Assembly (NCBI RefSeq): GCF_000196235.1
Contig: NC_008541.1
Location: 1,240,001 to 1,304,000, forward strand
Reading direction: 5' to 3'
DNA: 64,000 nt
Source of the DNA: Arthrobacter sp. FB24
GTDB lineage: Bacteria; Actinomycetota; Actinomycetes; Actinomycetales; Micrococcaceae
Shown: in pieces, positions 1-9,144 of the stretch
How positions within the stretch are numbered: position 1 is the stretch's first letter
Layout: each line of letters opens with the position of its first letter
Translations under genes and position numbers: made by a program
The notes under the pieces: generated by a model
What the model was told of the DNA's origin: nothing
The model's database searches: none
What the model saw: only the letters and a program-made list of their open reading frames with translations

Positions 1-78
1 GCCCTCGAAGGGTCCGTCGTCATCGCACCGGAGGGCTCCCGGCCGGCGCAGAAACTCATCATCGACCGCATCGCCTGA
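1..78 (+). CDS. C-terminal end of an upstream gene, probably Mfd (partial)
   Basis: An open frame enters from the left edge and ends at TGA 76-78, encoding 25 residues that finish in EGSRPAQKLIIDRIA. The rest of the gene is outside the window. The tail resembles what I remember of the C-terminus of actinobacterial transcription-repair coupling factor Mfd, and mfd precedes mazG and enolase in related genomes. The product name therefore rests mainly on gene order; only the open frame and stop are seen directly. Confidence 0.5.
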   Translation, partial: ALEGSVVIAPEGSRPAQKLIIDRIA

Positions 79-178
79 TCCCGTGATTCTCCCCGGCCGG
101 CTTCCTGTAGCAGCGACGCCAGTGGCCGCCCGTGGACCGGCCGGGGAGAAAACGGGTGGTCCCGGCCGTTAGGAAACT

Positions 179-811
179 GTGCAGGCTATCAACGACTTCA
201 TTCTCGCGGCGGCGGGACAGCCCTGGGTTCTCCTCCTGGTGCTGGCATGCTGCGTGATCGACGGGTTCTTCCCGCCGATCCCCAGCGAGTCGGTGGTCGT
301 TGGCCTGGCGGCCGTGGCTGCGACCGCCGATGTCCCCAACCCGTGGCTGCTGATGCTCATGGCCGCACTGGGGGCCTTCGGCGGCGACAACATCGCCTAC
401 TTGATCGGACGGCAGGTGGGCACCCGCCGCTGGCGGTGGATGCGCGGACCGCGAATGCAGACCGCCTTTCACTGGGCCGGGAGGGAACTCCGGAAACGGC
501 CGGCGTCGCTGGTCCTCGTGGCCCGGTTTGTTCCGATCGGCCGGGTGGCCGTCAACCTCACGGCGGGCGCCACCCATTTTCCGCACCTTCGTTTCGTGGG
601 CTTGACCGTCCTGTCCGCAGCGCTTTGGTCCTCCTACTCAGTGGCAATCGGGCTGTTTTTCGGGCAATGGTTCGAAGACAACCACCTGCTGGGTGCCGCC
701 ATCGCCATCGCCTGCGCGATCCTCCTCGGCATCCTCGTGGACATCCTGATCAGCCGCCTCCGCGGCCGGCTGCCTGAGGAGCCTGCAGGGGAAGCAGCAC
801 CGGGACCCTGA
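179..811 (+). CDS. DedA family membrane protein (first of two)
   Basis: A 210-residue polytopic membrane protein of the DedA/SNARE-associated family, whose members are linked to undecaprenyl-phosphate or phospholipid flipping at the cytoplasmic membrane. Visible features are an N-terminal hydrophobic segment (VLLLVLACCVIDGFFPPIPS), the conserved GAFGGDNIAYLIGRQVG loop, an arginine-rich stretch (RRWRWMRGPRM), the RFVPIGRVAVNLTAGAT motif that defines the family, and a last membrane helix near residues 165-195. The GTG start at 179 follows an AGGAA site. A second DedA gene follows 143 bases downstream, so this looks like an old tandem duplication. Substrate cannot be told from sequence. Confidence 0.9.
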   Translation: MQAINDFILAAAGQPWVLLLVLACCVIDGFFPPIPSESVVVGLAAVAATADVPNPWLLMLMAALGAFGGDNIAYLIGRQVGTRRWRWMRGPRMQTAFHWAGRELRKRPASLVLVARFVPIGRVAVNLTAGATHFPHLRFVGLTVLSAALWSSYSVAIGLFFGQWFEDNHLLGAAIAIACAILLGILVDILISRLRGRLPEEPAGEAAPGP

Positions 812-954
812 CCGGGCTGTCCGGCGTCCGCTGAACGGTGCGTTGAAGCACCGGACCGCGGGTCAGCTTTTCCCGGCCGTAGCGTAGCGGATCATGCCGC
901 TGACATGGGACACTAAATAGCGATTTCCGTCACTTTATAGGAGCAGGGCCCCGC

Positions 955-1710
955 GTGGAATTTATCAATGAGGCAGTGCTCCATGCCGCAGGTCAATGGT
1001 GGATCTATCCCATCCTGCTGGTGTTCTTTTTTGTTGACGGCTTTGCGATGGTTGTCCCCAGCGAAACACTCATCGTGGCGCTTGCGGCATTTTCGCGCCA
1101 AAGCGGTGAACCCAACCTCTGGATCCTTGGCGTCACGGCGCTGGTCGGTGCCATCGCCGGAGACAACATGGCCTACATGCTCGGGCGGAAGATCGGGCTT
1201 GAACGCTGGCGCTGGATGCGCAAGCCCAAGGTACAGAAGGTCTTCGCGTGGGCCCACTATGAGCTGGAGAAGCGCGGCGCCGTCCTGATCTTCACTGCAC
1301 GGTACATCCCGTGGGGCCGCGTGGCGGTCAACTACGTTGCCGGCACCACGGCTTTCCCGCACCGCAGGTTCTTCGTCCTGGATGCCCTTGCCTGCGTCAC
1401 CTGGGTGGGTTACTCGATCGGGATAGGCCTGCTGGCGAGTTCCTTCCCCTTGCTGCATGACAATCCGCTCCTCGGTGCCGGCATTGCGGTGGTGTTCGCC
1501 ATCATCCTCGGCATCATCATCGACCACCTGCTGCGCTGGTGGCACAAACGGCTGGGACGCCACGATGATGCACGTCCCGGGGCGGAATCCACTAAGGGAG
1601 CCGGCAGGGAAGCCTCCCCGGAACCTGGAGTGCGCGCCGAGAGGGACGCCGCCGTCGAGGTCGCACCGCCGGCCATGCCCGCCGTCGCCGAAGTGGAAAC
1701 GGGCCGCTGA
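955..1710 (+). CDS. DedA family membrane protein (second of two)
   Basis: A 251-residue DedA family protein, clearly paralogous to the gene at 179-811: it shares the FFxxDGFxxxxPSE entry helix, GAIAGDNMAYMLGRKIG, the RWRWMRKPK basic stretch and RYIPWGRVAVNYVAGTTAFPHRRF. It differs by a hydrophilic C-terminal tail of about 50 residues rich in Arg, Glu and Pro after the last helix. The GTG start at 955 has TAGGAG upstream. The family is inferred to move lipid carriers across the membrane; this copy's role relative to its neighbour is unknown. Confidence 0.9.
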   Translation: MEFINEAVLHAAGQWWIYPILLVFFFVDGFAMVVPSETLIVALAAFSRQSGEPNLWILGVTALVGAIAGDNMAYMLGRKIGLERWRWMRKPKVQKVFAWAHYELEKRGAVLIFTARYIPWGRVAVNYVAGTTAFPHRRFFVLDALACVTWVGYSIGIGLLASSFPLLHDNPLLGAGIAVVFAIILGIIIDHLLRWWHKRLGRHDDARPGAESTKGAGREASPEPGVRAERDAAVEVAPPAMPAVAEVETGR

Positions 1711-1779
1711 ACGGGGCTTCGGCCAAGGCCGTTGCCCACCGGGTGGCGCCTGACGCTGTCCGACCCTAAGGTTGGAACC

Positions 1780-2925
1780 GTGACTGAGCCTATTCTTGAC
1801 GCTGCCCCTGCCATCGACTTCGACCTCAAGAGCCTCCCCAAGGTATCCCTGCACGACCACCTGGACGGCGGCCTGCGCCCGGCCACCATCATCGAACTGG
1901 CGGAAGCCGTTGGACACACGCTGCCGTCCACCGATCCCGTGGCGCTGGGGGAGTGGTTCCGCGAGTCCGCCGATTCCGGCTCCCTGGTCCGCTACCTCGA
2001 GACCTTCGACCACACCATCGCCGTGATGCAGACCAAAGAGGGTCTTTTCCGGGTGGCCAAGGAATTCGTGGAAGACCTCGCCGACGACGGCGTGGTGTAC
2101 GGCGAAGTCCGCTGGGCACCGGAACAGCACCTGCAGAAGGGCCTGACGCTCGACGAAGTGGTCGAGGCCATCCAGGAAGGGCTCGACGCCGGTGTGGACG
2201 CCGTTGCCGAAACCGGCCGGGAGATCCAGGTAGGCCAGCTCATCACGGCCATGCGCCACGCCGACCGGGGCCAGGAGATCGCCGAACTGGCAGTCCGCCA
2301 CCGTAACAACGGAGCAGTGGGCTTCGACATCGCCGGCGCCGAGGACGGGTTCCTGCCGTCCCGCTTCCGCGATGCCTTTACGTACCTCGCCCAGCACAAC
2401 TTCCCCGCCACGGTCCACGCCGGCGAAGCCGCGGGCCTCGAAAGCATCCAGTCCGCCCTCGTCGACGGCCGTGCCCTGCGCCTCGGCCACGGCGTGCGCA
2501 TCGCCGAGGACATCACGGTCGAATTCGATGACGAGGACTCCGCAGAGGAAGCCGATGAGAACATCGGCATGGTGACCCTCGGCGAGCTCTCCAGCTGGGT
2601 CCGCGACCGCGGCATCGCGCTGGAAATTTGCCCCTCCTCCAACCTGCAGACCGGGGCCATCGCCGGCTTCGGCGAGGGCATCGAAAGCCACCCGCTGGAC
2701 ATGCTGTACCAGCTCGGCTTCAATGTCACGATCAACACGGACAACCGGCTGATGAGCGGCGTGACCCTCACCGACGAGTTCGAACTGCTTGTGGAGACCT
2801 TCGACTACGACCTTGACGACATCCTGGAGCTCACGCTCAATGCCGCCGAAGCCGCCTTCCTGCCGCTGGAGGAAAAGGAAGCCCTCGTTGAGTACATCAA
2901 CGACGCCTACGCCAATCTTGCCTAA
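1780..2925 (+). CDS. add: Adenosine deaminase
   Basis: A cytoplasmic zinc enzyme of 381 residues converting adenosine to inosine in purine salvage. The N-terminal zinc pair is the HDH of SLHDHLDGG (about residues 25-27); further ligands and catalytic residues sit in TVHAGEAAG, RLGHGVRI and INTDNRLMSG. I chose GTG 1780, with AAGG upstream and the product beginning VTEPILD, because the earlier in-frame TTG at 1732 adds 16 unconserved residues. An acidic insert (EFDDEDSAEEADENIG) follows the GHGVRI helix. The stop overlaps the likely TTG start of mazG, so translation may be coupled. Confidence 0.93.
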   Translation: MTEPILDAAPAIDFDLKSLPKVSLHDHLDGGLRPATIIELAEAVGHTLPSTDPVALGEWFRESADSGSLVRYLETFDHTIAVMQTKEGLFRVAKEFVEDLADDGVVYGEVRWAPEQHLQKGLTLDEVVEAIQEGLDAGVDAVAETGREIQVGQLITAMRHADRGQEIAELAVRHRNNGAVGFDIAGAEDGFLPSRFRDAFTYLAQHNFPATVHAGEAAGLESIQSALVDGRALRLGHGVRIAEDITVEFDDEDSAEEADENIGMVTLGELSSWVRDRGIALEICPSSNLQTGAIAGFGEGIESHPLDMLYQLGFNVTINTDNRLMSGVTLTDEFELLVETFDYDLDDILELTLNAAEAAFLPLEEKEALVEYINDAYANLA

Positions 2926-3628
2926 CGACGGTCCAGCTCCGGTTGCCTCCCTGGTGGGCGTCATAGCCGCCCTCAGGGAGCACTGCCCCTGGATGGGGGC
3001 GCTGACGCACGAGTCGCTGGTGGAGTACCTCCTCGAGGAGGCTTTTGAGGTGGCCGAAACAATCGAAACCGGCGCAGACGAGGCAGAGCTCCGCGGCGAG
3101 CTGGGCGATGTCCTGCTCCAGGTCGTGCTGCACGCCCGCCTCGCGGAGGAACGCGGAAGTTTCGGATTCGACGACGTCGTCCAGGGCCTCACGGCAAAGA
3201 TGATCCGCCGGAACCCTCACGTCTTCCGGCCGGACGGCTCGCTCCAGGACACCTTCCCGGCCAGTGTCGAGGAGATCGTCCGGAACTGGGACTCCATCAA
3301 ACAGGCCGAGAAGCCGGAGCGCGGTGATCCCTTCGAGGGAATTCCGCAAGGGCTCCCGGCCCTCGCTAGGGCCCAAAAGTCGCTGGACCGGGCCGCAAGG
3401 GCGGGGTTTCAACGGCCTCAACCTCCGGTGGGTGATCAGGCCGGCCCTGTGGCTGAGCTTGTCGAAACCATGGACTCCGAACAGCAGCTCGGCGATCTCC
3501 TGTTCGAGCTGGTCGCCGCTGCCCGCACCAGCGGTTTCGACGCCGAACGCGCCCTCCGCGGGGCTGTCCGGCGCTACCAGGACGGCCACCGTACTGCTCA
3601 CCCTGACCTGCCCCGGACGGGATCATGA
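2918..3628 (+). CDS. mazG: MazG nucleotide pyrophosphohydrolase
   Basis: A house-cleaning nucleoside triphosphate pyrophosphatase of about 236 residues. The MazG fold is recognised by CPWMGALTHESLVEYLLEEAFEVAE and GELGDVLLQVVLHARLAEE, whose Glu/Asp residues bind Mg2+, followed by KMIRRNPHVF. The frame is open far upstream inside add, but homology begins at about PVASLVGVI, so TTG 2918, overlapping the add stop, or GTG 2954 is the likely start. The linker GFQRPQPPVGDQAGPVAELV is encoded by a REP-like inverted repeat (3405-3469), suggesting an element inserted in frame. Function comes from the family; the start is uncertain. Confidence 0.87.
   Translation: MPNDGPAPVASLVGVIAALREHCPWMGALTHESLVEYLLEEAFEVAETIETGADEAELRGELGDVLLQVVLHARLAEERGSFGFDDVVQGLTAKMIRRNPHVFRPDGSLQDTFPASVEEIVRNWDSIKQAEKPERGDPFEGIPQGLPALARAQKSLDRAARAGFQRPQPPVGDQAGPVAELVETMDSEQQLGDLLFELVAAARTSGFDAERALRGAVRRYQDGHRTAHPDLPRTGS
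3405..3469. repeat. REP-like inverted repeat inside mazG
   Basis: Two 24-base arms, 3405-3428 and the reverse complement of 3446-3469, match at 17 of 24 positions. Both begin GGTTTC when read inward and share CTCA and a terminal GG. They resemble the GGTTTCGACAAGCTCAACC palindromes I associate with Arthrobacter intergenic regions. Here the element is in frame within mazG. Confidence 0.6.
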
Positions 3629-3681
3629 CGTCCGGGTGCTGGATAGGTTTCCGTAACCTGCACCACTCTCGACTACGCTAG

Positions 3682-5031
<1,350 letters not shown>

Positions 5032-5037
5032 CATCCA

Positions 5038-5092
5038 AAAAAACAGCTGACCGGTGGCTATGGTTGAAAGACCATGGCCACCGGTTCTGTTT
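5038..5092 (+). terminator. Terminator after eno
   Basis: The arms ACCGGTGGCTATGGT (5050-5064) and ACCATGGCCACCGGT (5071-5085) pair with one mismatch, AACAG/CTGTT extends the stem, and T-rich sequence follows. It separates eno from the DivIC-like gene. Confidence 0.75.
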
Positions 5093-5116
5093 GTGGTCCG
5101 CTTTTGAAGGAGTGTC

Positions 5117-5806
5117 ATGGCCACCCGACGTCCCAAGGTTCCCCGCGCCACGCCCGCGGTGCGTCAGTCCAAGGATGCCGACGACGGCGCTGAAGTCATC
5201 CGCGCGGATTTCGGCGCGACGCGCCACGTGCCCGCTGACGGCGAAGCCAAAACGCCCGTCGGGCCCGCGAAATCCACCACGGCCGGACGGCTGGGCGCGT
5301 CCGTCAAAGCCGGGGTCGCCGCAGGTAAGCACGCGGCCGGCCGGCCGCCAGGAAGTCACGCCGGCGCCAAAGCCCCGGGTGCTGCTGTCAAGGACGGAGC
5401 CGACAGCCAGGATCCCGTGCCCGCAAAGGCCTTTTCCGGCCGGATGCTGGCCCTGGCCGTCGTCATGATTGCCATCACCATCATGCTGGCCCCTACGGTC
5501 AAGATCTTCATCGACAAAAAGGCCGAGATCGCCGCGCTGGAGGCCGATATCGCCGCACGGAAAGCCGAACAGGACGGCCTGAAACTCCAGGTCTCGCGCT
5601 GGCAGGACCCGAACTACGTGAAACAGCAGGCCCGCGACCGCATTAACATGGTTATGCCGGGAGAAACCGGCTACTGGGTGTTTGGCAGCGATCTGCCGGC
5701 CGGGACCGCCAGTGGCCAGGCCGGAACAGGAACAGCACAGGACCCGGCCAACCTGCCATGGGTGGATTCGCTTTGGGAGTCCATCAGGCGCTCGGCAACA
5801 GACTAG
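5117..5806 (+). CDS. FtsB/DivIC-like septum formation initiator protein
   Basis: A 229-residue bitopic membrane protein. A basic, Ala/Pro-rich cytoplasmic region of about 110 residues precedes one membrane helix (MLALAVVMIAITIMLAPTV) and an external coiled coil with heptad character (KKAEIAALEADIAARKAEQ), then the conserved WQDPNYVKQQARDRINMVMPGE segment typical of FtsB/DivIC. Family members sit in the divisome with FtsL and FtsQ. The ATG start follows GAAGGAG. Position between enolase and DUF501 is the standard actinobacterial arrangement. Confidence 0.88.
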   Translation: MATRRPKVPRATPAVRQSKDADDGAEVIRADFGATRHVPADGEAKTPVGPAKSTTAGRLGASVKAGVAAGKHAAGRPPGSHAGAKAPGAAVKDGADSQDPVPAKAFSGRMLALAVVMIAITIMLAPTVKIFIDKKAEIAALEADIAARKAEQDGLKLQVSRWQDPNYVKQQARDRINMVMPGETGYWVFGSDLPAGTASGQAGTGTAQDPANLPWVDSLWESIRRSATD

Positions 5807-5870
5807 AGGCGGTGCCCTCCGCCGGCTTTCCCACGGGTCAGCCTCCAAGGGCAGGAAGGCGGCCGCGCCA

Positions 5871-6638
5871 GTGGACCAGAATGCAGTAGGCGACAACGCC
5901 CTGGGCGGGTTGCCCGTGACAGAAGACGCCTCGACCGTGCCCGCGTCCAGCCACCCGTCCGCCCGGGACCTGGATGTGCTGAGCCGCCAGCTCGGGCGCC
6001 CCGTGCGCGACGTCGTCGAGATCCCTGCCCGCTGTGTCTGCGGCAACCCCCTGGTCGCGGCGACGTCACCGCGGCTCAGCAACGGAACGCCGTTCCCCAC
6101 CACGTTTTATCTGACCCACCCCGTCATCACTTCGGCGGTATCACGGCTCGAGGCTGCCGGCCTGATGAACCGGATGAACGAACAGCTCGCTGAGGACTCC
6201 GCCCTCGCCGCAAGCTACCGGGCTGCCCATGAGGCGTACCTCGTGTCCCGGGCGGAGATTGGCGAACGGTCCGGAATAGGCGCCGTGCCCGAGATCGACG
6301 GCGTCTCCGCCGGCGGGATGCCCACCCGGGTGAAATGCCTCCACGTCCTGGTGGGCCATTCCCTGGCCGCCGGCCCCGGCGTCAATCCCCTCGGTGATGA
6401 GGCCATTGCCGCCATCAGTGAATGGTGGACCGCGGACCGTTGCTACTGCGACGGCGCCTGGGATACCGGCGGAGAAGCGCCCTCCAGGGACCTCAGCCGT
6501 CACGGGCCGCAGGGGCTCCCCGACATCGTGGGCCGTCCGGCGCCCGTCCGCAAGACCCAGCGGCACGCTGATGGTAACCACGCTGATGGTAGCCACGCTG
6601 ACGGGAACACCGGGAACACCACGGAGGCTGCCCAGTGA
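5871..6638 (+). CDS. DUF501 family protein
   Basis: A protein of about 255 residues recognised by VSRQLGRPVRDVVEIPARC-like spacing, CGNPLVAATSPRL and PFPTTFYLTHPVITSAVSRLE, the DUF501 core; KCLHVLVGHSLAAGPGVNPLGDEA and RCYCDGAWD follow. No biochemical role is known to me. The start is unsure: GTG 5871 with AGGAAGG upstream is preferred, GTG 5916 is possible, and the open frame upstream overlaps the DivIC-like gene. The C-terminus carries three tandem 15-base repeats (6564-6608) encoding HADGN/S units. Its stop overlaps the start of the downstream phosphatase (GTGA), implying co-translation. Confidence 0.85.
   Translation: MDQNAVGDNALGGLPVTEDASTVPASSHPSARDLDVLSRQLGRPVRDVVEIPARCVCGNPLVAATSPRLSNGTPFPTTFYLTHPVITSAVSRLEAAGLMNRMNEQLAEDSALAASYRAAHEAYLVSRAEIGERSGIGAVPEIDGVSAGGMPTRVKCLHVLVGHSLAAGPGVNPLGDEAIAAISEWWTADRCYCDGAWDTGGEAPSRDLSRHGPQGLPDIVGRPAPVRKTQRHADGNHADGSHADGNTGNTTEAAQ
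6564..6608 (+). repeat. Three 15-base tandem repeats at the DUF501 C-terminus
   Basis: Units at 6564-6578, 6579-6593 and 6594-6608 all begin CACGCTGA and encode HADGN, HADGS and HADGN. The first two differ at one base. They are in frame, so copy number can change without a frameshift. Confidence 0.8.
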
Positions 6639-7582
6639 ACCGCGTTGCCGCCATTGACTGCGGAACCAATTCCATCCGTCTCCTGATCGCAGATGTGGAG
6701 GGAAACGGAAGCAGTTCCAAGCTCACCGACGTCGTGCGCGAAATGCGTGTGGTCCGGCTGGGCCAGGGTGTGGACGCCACCGGCGAACTGGCACAGGAGG
6801 CGCTGGAGCGCACTTTCGCCGCCACGTCGGACTACGCCGCGCTGATCCGCGAACACGGGGCGGGCAAGGTCCGCTTCGTTGCCACCTCCGCCACCCGGGA
6901 TGCCAGCAACCGGAACGTGTTCGTGGACGGTATCCGCGAGATCCTGGGCGTCGAGCCGGAGGTGATCACCGGCGATGAAGAGGCGGCCCTGTCCTTTGCA
7001 GGCGCAAGCAGCGTCCTTCCGTCCCGCGGCGCCGACCCCGTGCTGGTAGTGGACCTCGGCGGCGGAAGCACCGAATTCGTGCTCGGCGACGCCAGCGGCG
7101 TCATTGCCGCCAAATCCGTGGACGTCGGCTGTGTCCGGATGACGGAACGCCACCTTCGGAACGATCCGCCGTCACCGGAGCAGATCGCCGCGGCGGAGGC
7201 CGACGTCGACGCCGCCATCACCGAGGCGGAACTGGCCGTTCCGCTGGAACGCACCACCGCCGTCGTCGGCGTGGCAGGGTCCGTCACCACCATTACGGCC
7301 CATGCGCTCCGGCTGCCCGAATACTCGCCCGCGGCGATCCACGGCGCGGAACTTCCCCTCAGCACAGTCGGCGAGGCGTGCACGGAACTCCTCGGGATGT
7401 CCAAGGCCGAACGGGCCGGACTTCCATACATGCATCCTGGCCGGGTGGACGTCATCGGCGCCGGAGGACTGGTCTGGCGCCGCGTGCTGGAGCACCTCGC
7501 GGAGGTAACGGAGGGAAGGATCACTTCGGCTGTCGCCAGTGAACACGAAATTCTCGACGGAATCGCCCTGAGTATCAGCTAG
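6635..7582 (+). CDS. Ppx/GppA exopolyphosphatase family protein
   Basis: A 315-residue ASKHA-fold phosphatase acting on polyphosphate and/or pppGpp. Seen are the phosphate-1 loop AAIDCGTNSIRLLIAD at the N-terminus, FVATSATRDASNR, EVITGDEEAALSFAGA and the phosphate-2 loop LVVDLGGGSTEFVLG. It is the short, two-domain form (about 310 residues) without the C-terminal HD domain of the E. coli enzymes. GTG 6635 overlaps the DUF501 stop by four bases. Whether it prefers polyP or pppGpp cannot be decided from sequence. Confidence 0.92.
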   Translation: MNRVAAIDCGTNSIRLLIADVEGNGSSSKLTDVVREMRVVRLGQGVDATGELAQEALERTFAATSDYAALIREHGAGKVRFVATSATRDASNRNVFVDGIREILGVEPEVITGDEEAALSFAGASSVLPSRGADPVLVVDLGGGSTEFVLGDASGVIAAKSVDVGCVRMTERHLRNDPPSPEQIAAAEADVDAAITEAELAVPLERTTAVVGVAGSVTTITAHALRLPEYSPAAIHGAELPLSTVGEACTELLGMSKAERAGLPYMHPGRVDVIGAGGLVWRRVLEHLAEVTEGRITSAVASEHEILDGIALSIS

Positions 7583-7607
7583 CGCGCTGGTATCAGCCAC
7601 TGACTTC

Positions 7608-7653
7608 GCATCGGCCGGGTTCCGCAAGAGCCGGATCCTCGTCCCGCCGATGC
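7608..7653 (+). terminator. Hairpin downstream of ppx
   Basis: GCATCGGCCGGG (7608-7619) pairs with CCCGCCGATGC (7643-7653) apart from one bulged base. There is no T-run, so termination is uncertain. Confidence 0.4.
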
Positions 7654-7712
7654 CACGCGACCGGAGCCTGCCTCCGTGCCGCGCCATCCCATGTAAAGCC
7701 GATTGGACCCGA

Positions 7713-9092
7713 ATGACCAGAGCAACAACCCGCCGGGACCGGATGGCCTCCGCCGTGACTGCACTTGCCCTGGCCGCAGCTAGCTTGGCAACGTCGCTGA
7801 TCGCGGCACCGGAAGCCCGGGCCGACGCATGGCGGGACAAACAGTACTGGCTGGCCGAATCCGGCATCACCAAAGCGTGGGAAGTTTCTAAGGGCGCCAA
7901 TGTCAAAGTGGCCGTCATCGACAGCGGCGTGGATGCGAAGCACCCCGACCTGAAGGGCGCCGTCGTTGGCGGAAGCGATGCCTCCGGGGCCGGCAGCGCA
8001 GACGGACAGAAGAGCATCGGCTCGAAACCTGAGCACGGGACCCTGGTGGCAACCATGCTGGCGGGCCGCGGCCACCAGCCGCCAAAATCGACGGCTACCC
8101 CCTCACCCGGCGCCCCTCCGGCGCCGGGCCCGGACGGAATTGTGGGCGTCGCCCCCGAAGCGCAGATCCTGTCGGTGTCCACCTGGCTGGGCTCCCCGAA
8201 CCCCGGCGGCAAGACCGACCAGGAACAGATCCCGGCCGCCGTCCGCTGGGCCGTGGACAACGGCGCACGTGTGATCAACATTTCGCTGGGCAGCACTTCG
8301 CCGGAATGGCCGCAGAGCTGGGACGCAGCGTTCCTCTACGCCGAACAAAAGGATGTGGTTATTGTCGCCGCGGCAGGGAACCGCGTGGGTGGCAACGTGC
8401 AGGTGGGAGCCCCCGCCACCATCCCCGGCGTCCTGACGGTGGCAGGCCTGGACCGCAAGGGCGCCGCCAGCATCGATTCCTCGTCCCAGGGCATCAGTAT
8501 TGGCGTGGCCGCACCGGCCGAAGACCTGATCGGCGGCATGCCCGGGGACGGCTATGCGGAATGGGCGGGAACATCGGGCGCTACGCCGATCGTGTCCGGG
8601 GTGGCGGCGCTGATCCGCTCGAAGTGGCCCGAGATGACAGCCAGCCAGGTCATCAACAGGATTGTCACGACGGCCAAGGATGCCGGGGCACCGGGCAAGG
8701 ACCCAATCTACGGCTTTGGCGTGCTCAACGCGGAAGCCGCCCTGAAAGACGATGTTCCTGATACGAAGGTCAATCCGCTGGGCACGGTGGCTGATTGGAT
8801 CAGGGTCCACCGCCGTGGCGAGTCCGCCGCGACCACCCCCGCGGCTGAACCCGGCAGCAGCCCCACGAGTGCGCCGGCCACGCTGCCCGCCGCCACCGTC
8901 CCGGTGGCCGAAGCTCCGTCCCAGCTGGACAGTGCGGTTCCGGCCATGGTCGTCATCGGCTTCGTAATGCTGTTCCTGGCCATCATCGGTGGCGCCGTCT
9001 ATCAACTGCGACGGGCGGCCAGGAATCCCGGGAATCTGCGCGATGAGCCGGATACCGGGGTGCTGGACAAGGTGGACTCGAACGGAAAGTAA
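7713..9092 (+). CDS. S8 family serine protease, mycosin-like
   Basis: A 459-residue secreted, membrane-anchored subtilase. From ATG 7713 there is a Sec signal (basic TRRDR then VTALALAAASLATSLIAAP-EARA), the catalytic Asp in VAVIDSGVDAKHPDL, His in EHGTLVATMLAGRG, the oxyanion Asn region VAAAGNRVGG and the Ser in GTSGATPIVSGVAALI, then a Pro/Ala linker and a C-terminal helix (MVVIGFVMLFLAIIGGAVY) with a basic tail. This layout matches mycosins of type VII secretion, but no ESX genes are present here. An upstream in-frame ATG at 7650 adds 21 non-signal residues and was rejected. Confidence 0.9.
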   Translation: MTRATTRRDRMASAVTALALAAASLATSLIAAPEARADAWRDKQYWLAESGITKAWEVSKGANVKVAVIDSGVDAKHPDLKGAVVGGSDASGAGSADGQKSIGSKPEHGTLVATMLAGRGHQPPKSTATPSPGAPPAPGPDGIVGVAPEAQILSVSTWLGSPNPGGKTDQEQIPAAVRWAVDNGARVINISLGSTSPEWPQSWDAAFLYAEQKDVVIVAAAGNRVGGNVQVGAPATIPGVLTVAGLDRKGAASIDSSSQGISIGVAAPAEDLIGGMPGDGYAEWAGTSGATPIVSGVAALIRSKWPEMTASQVINRIVTTAKDAGAPGKDPIYGFGVLNAEAALKDDVPDTKVNPLGTVADWIRVHRRGESAATTPAAEPGSSPTSAPATLPAATVPVAEAPSQLDSAVPAMVVIGFVMLFLAIIGGAVYQLRRAARNPGNLRDEPDTGVLDKVDSNGK

Positions 9093-9105
9093 CGGCGACG
9101 GATTA

Positions 9106-9144
9106 GTTAGTGAAGATTTTCACAAACTACTGTATTCTAGAACC
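9106..9144 (+). promoter_or_regulatory. Probable promoter of ndh, leaderless type
   Basis: A -10 box TATTCT at 9133-9138, preceded by TG, lies six bases before the ATG at 9145, so the transcript would start at or beside the A of ATG. No Shine-Dalgarno sequence is present. A -35 element is not clear; TTAGTG at 9107 is spaced too far. Confidence 0.5.

Noticed and set aside
913..3192. 759-codon open frame on the - strand across DedA, add and mazG
   Set aside because: It mirrors well-supported + genes; high GC removes stops on the opposite strand. No domain is recognisable.
6564..6608. Short tandem repeats as a possible CRISPR
   Set aside because: Fifteen-base units are adjacent with no spacers and are in frame in a gene; the same holds for the 30-base units at 18131-18190. 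No cas genes.
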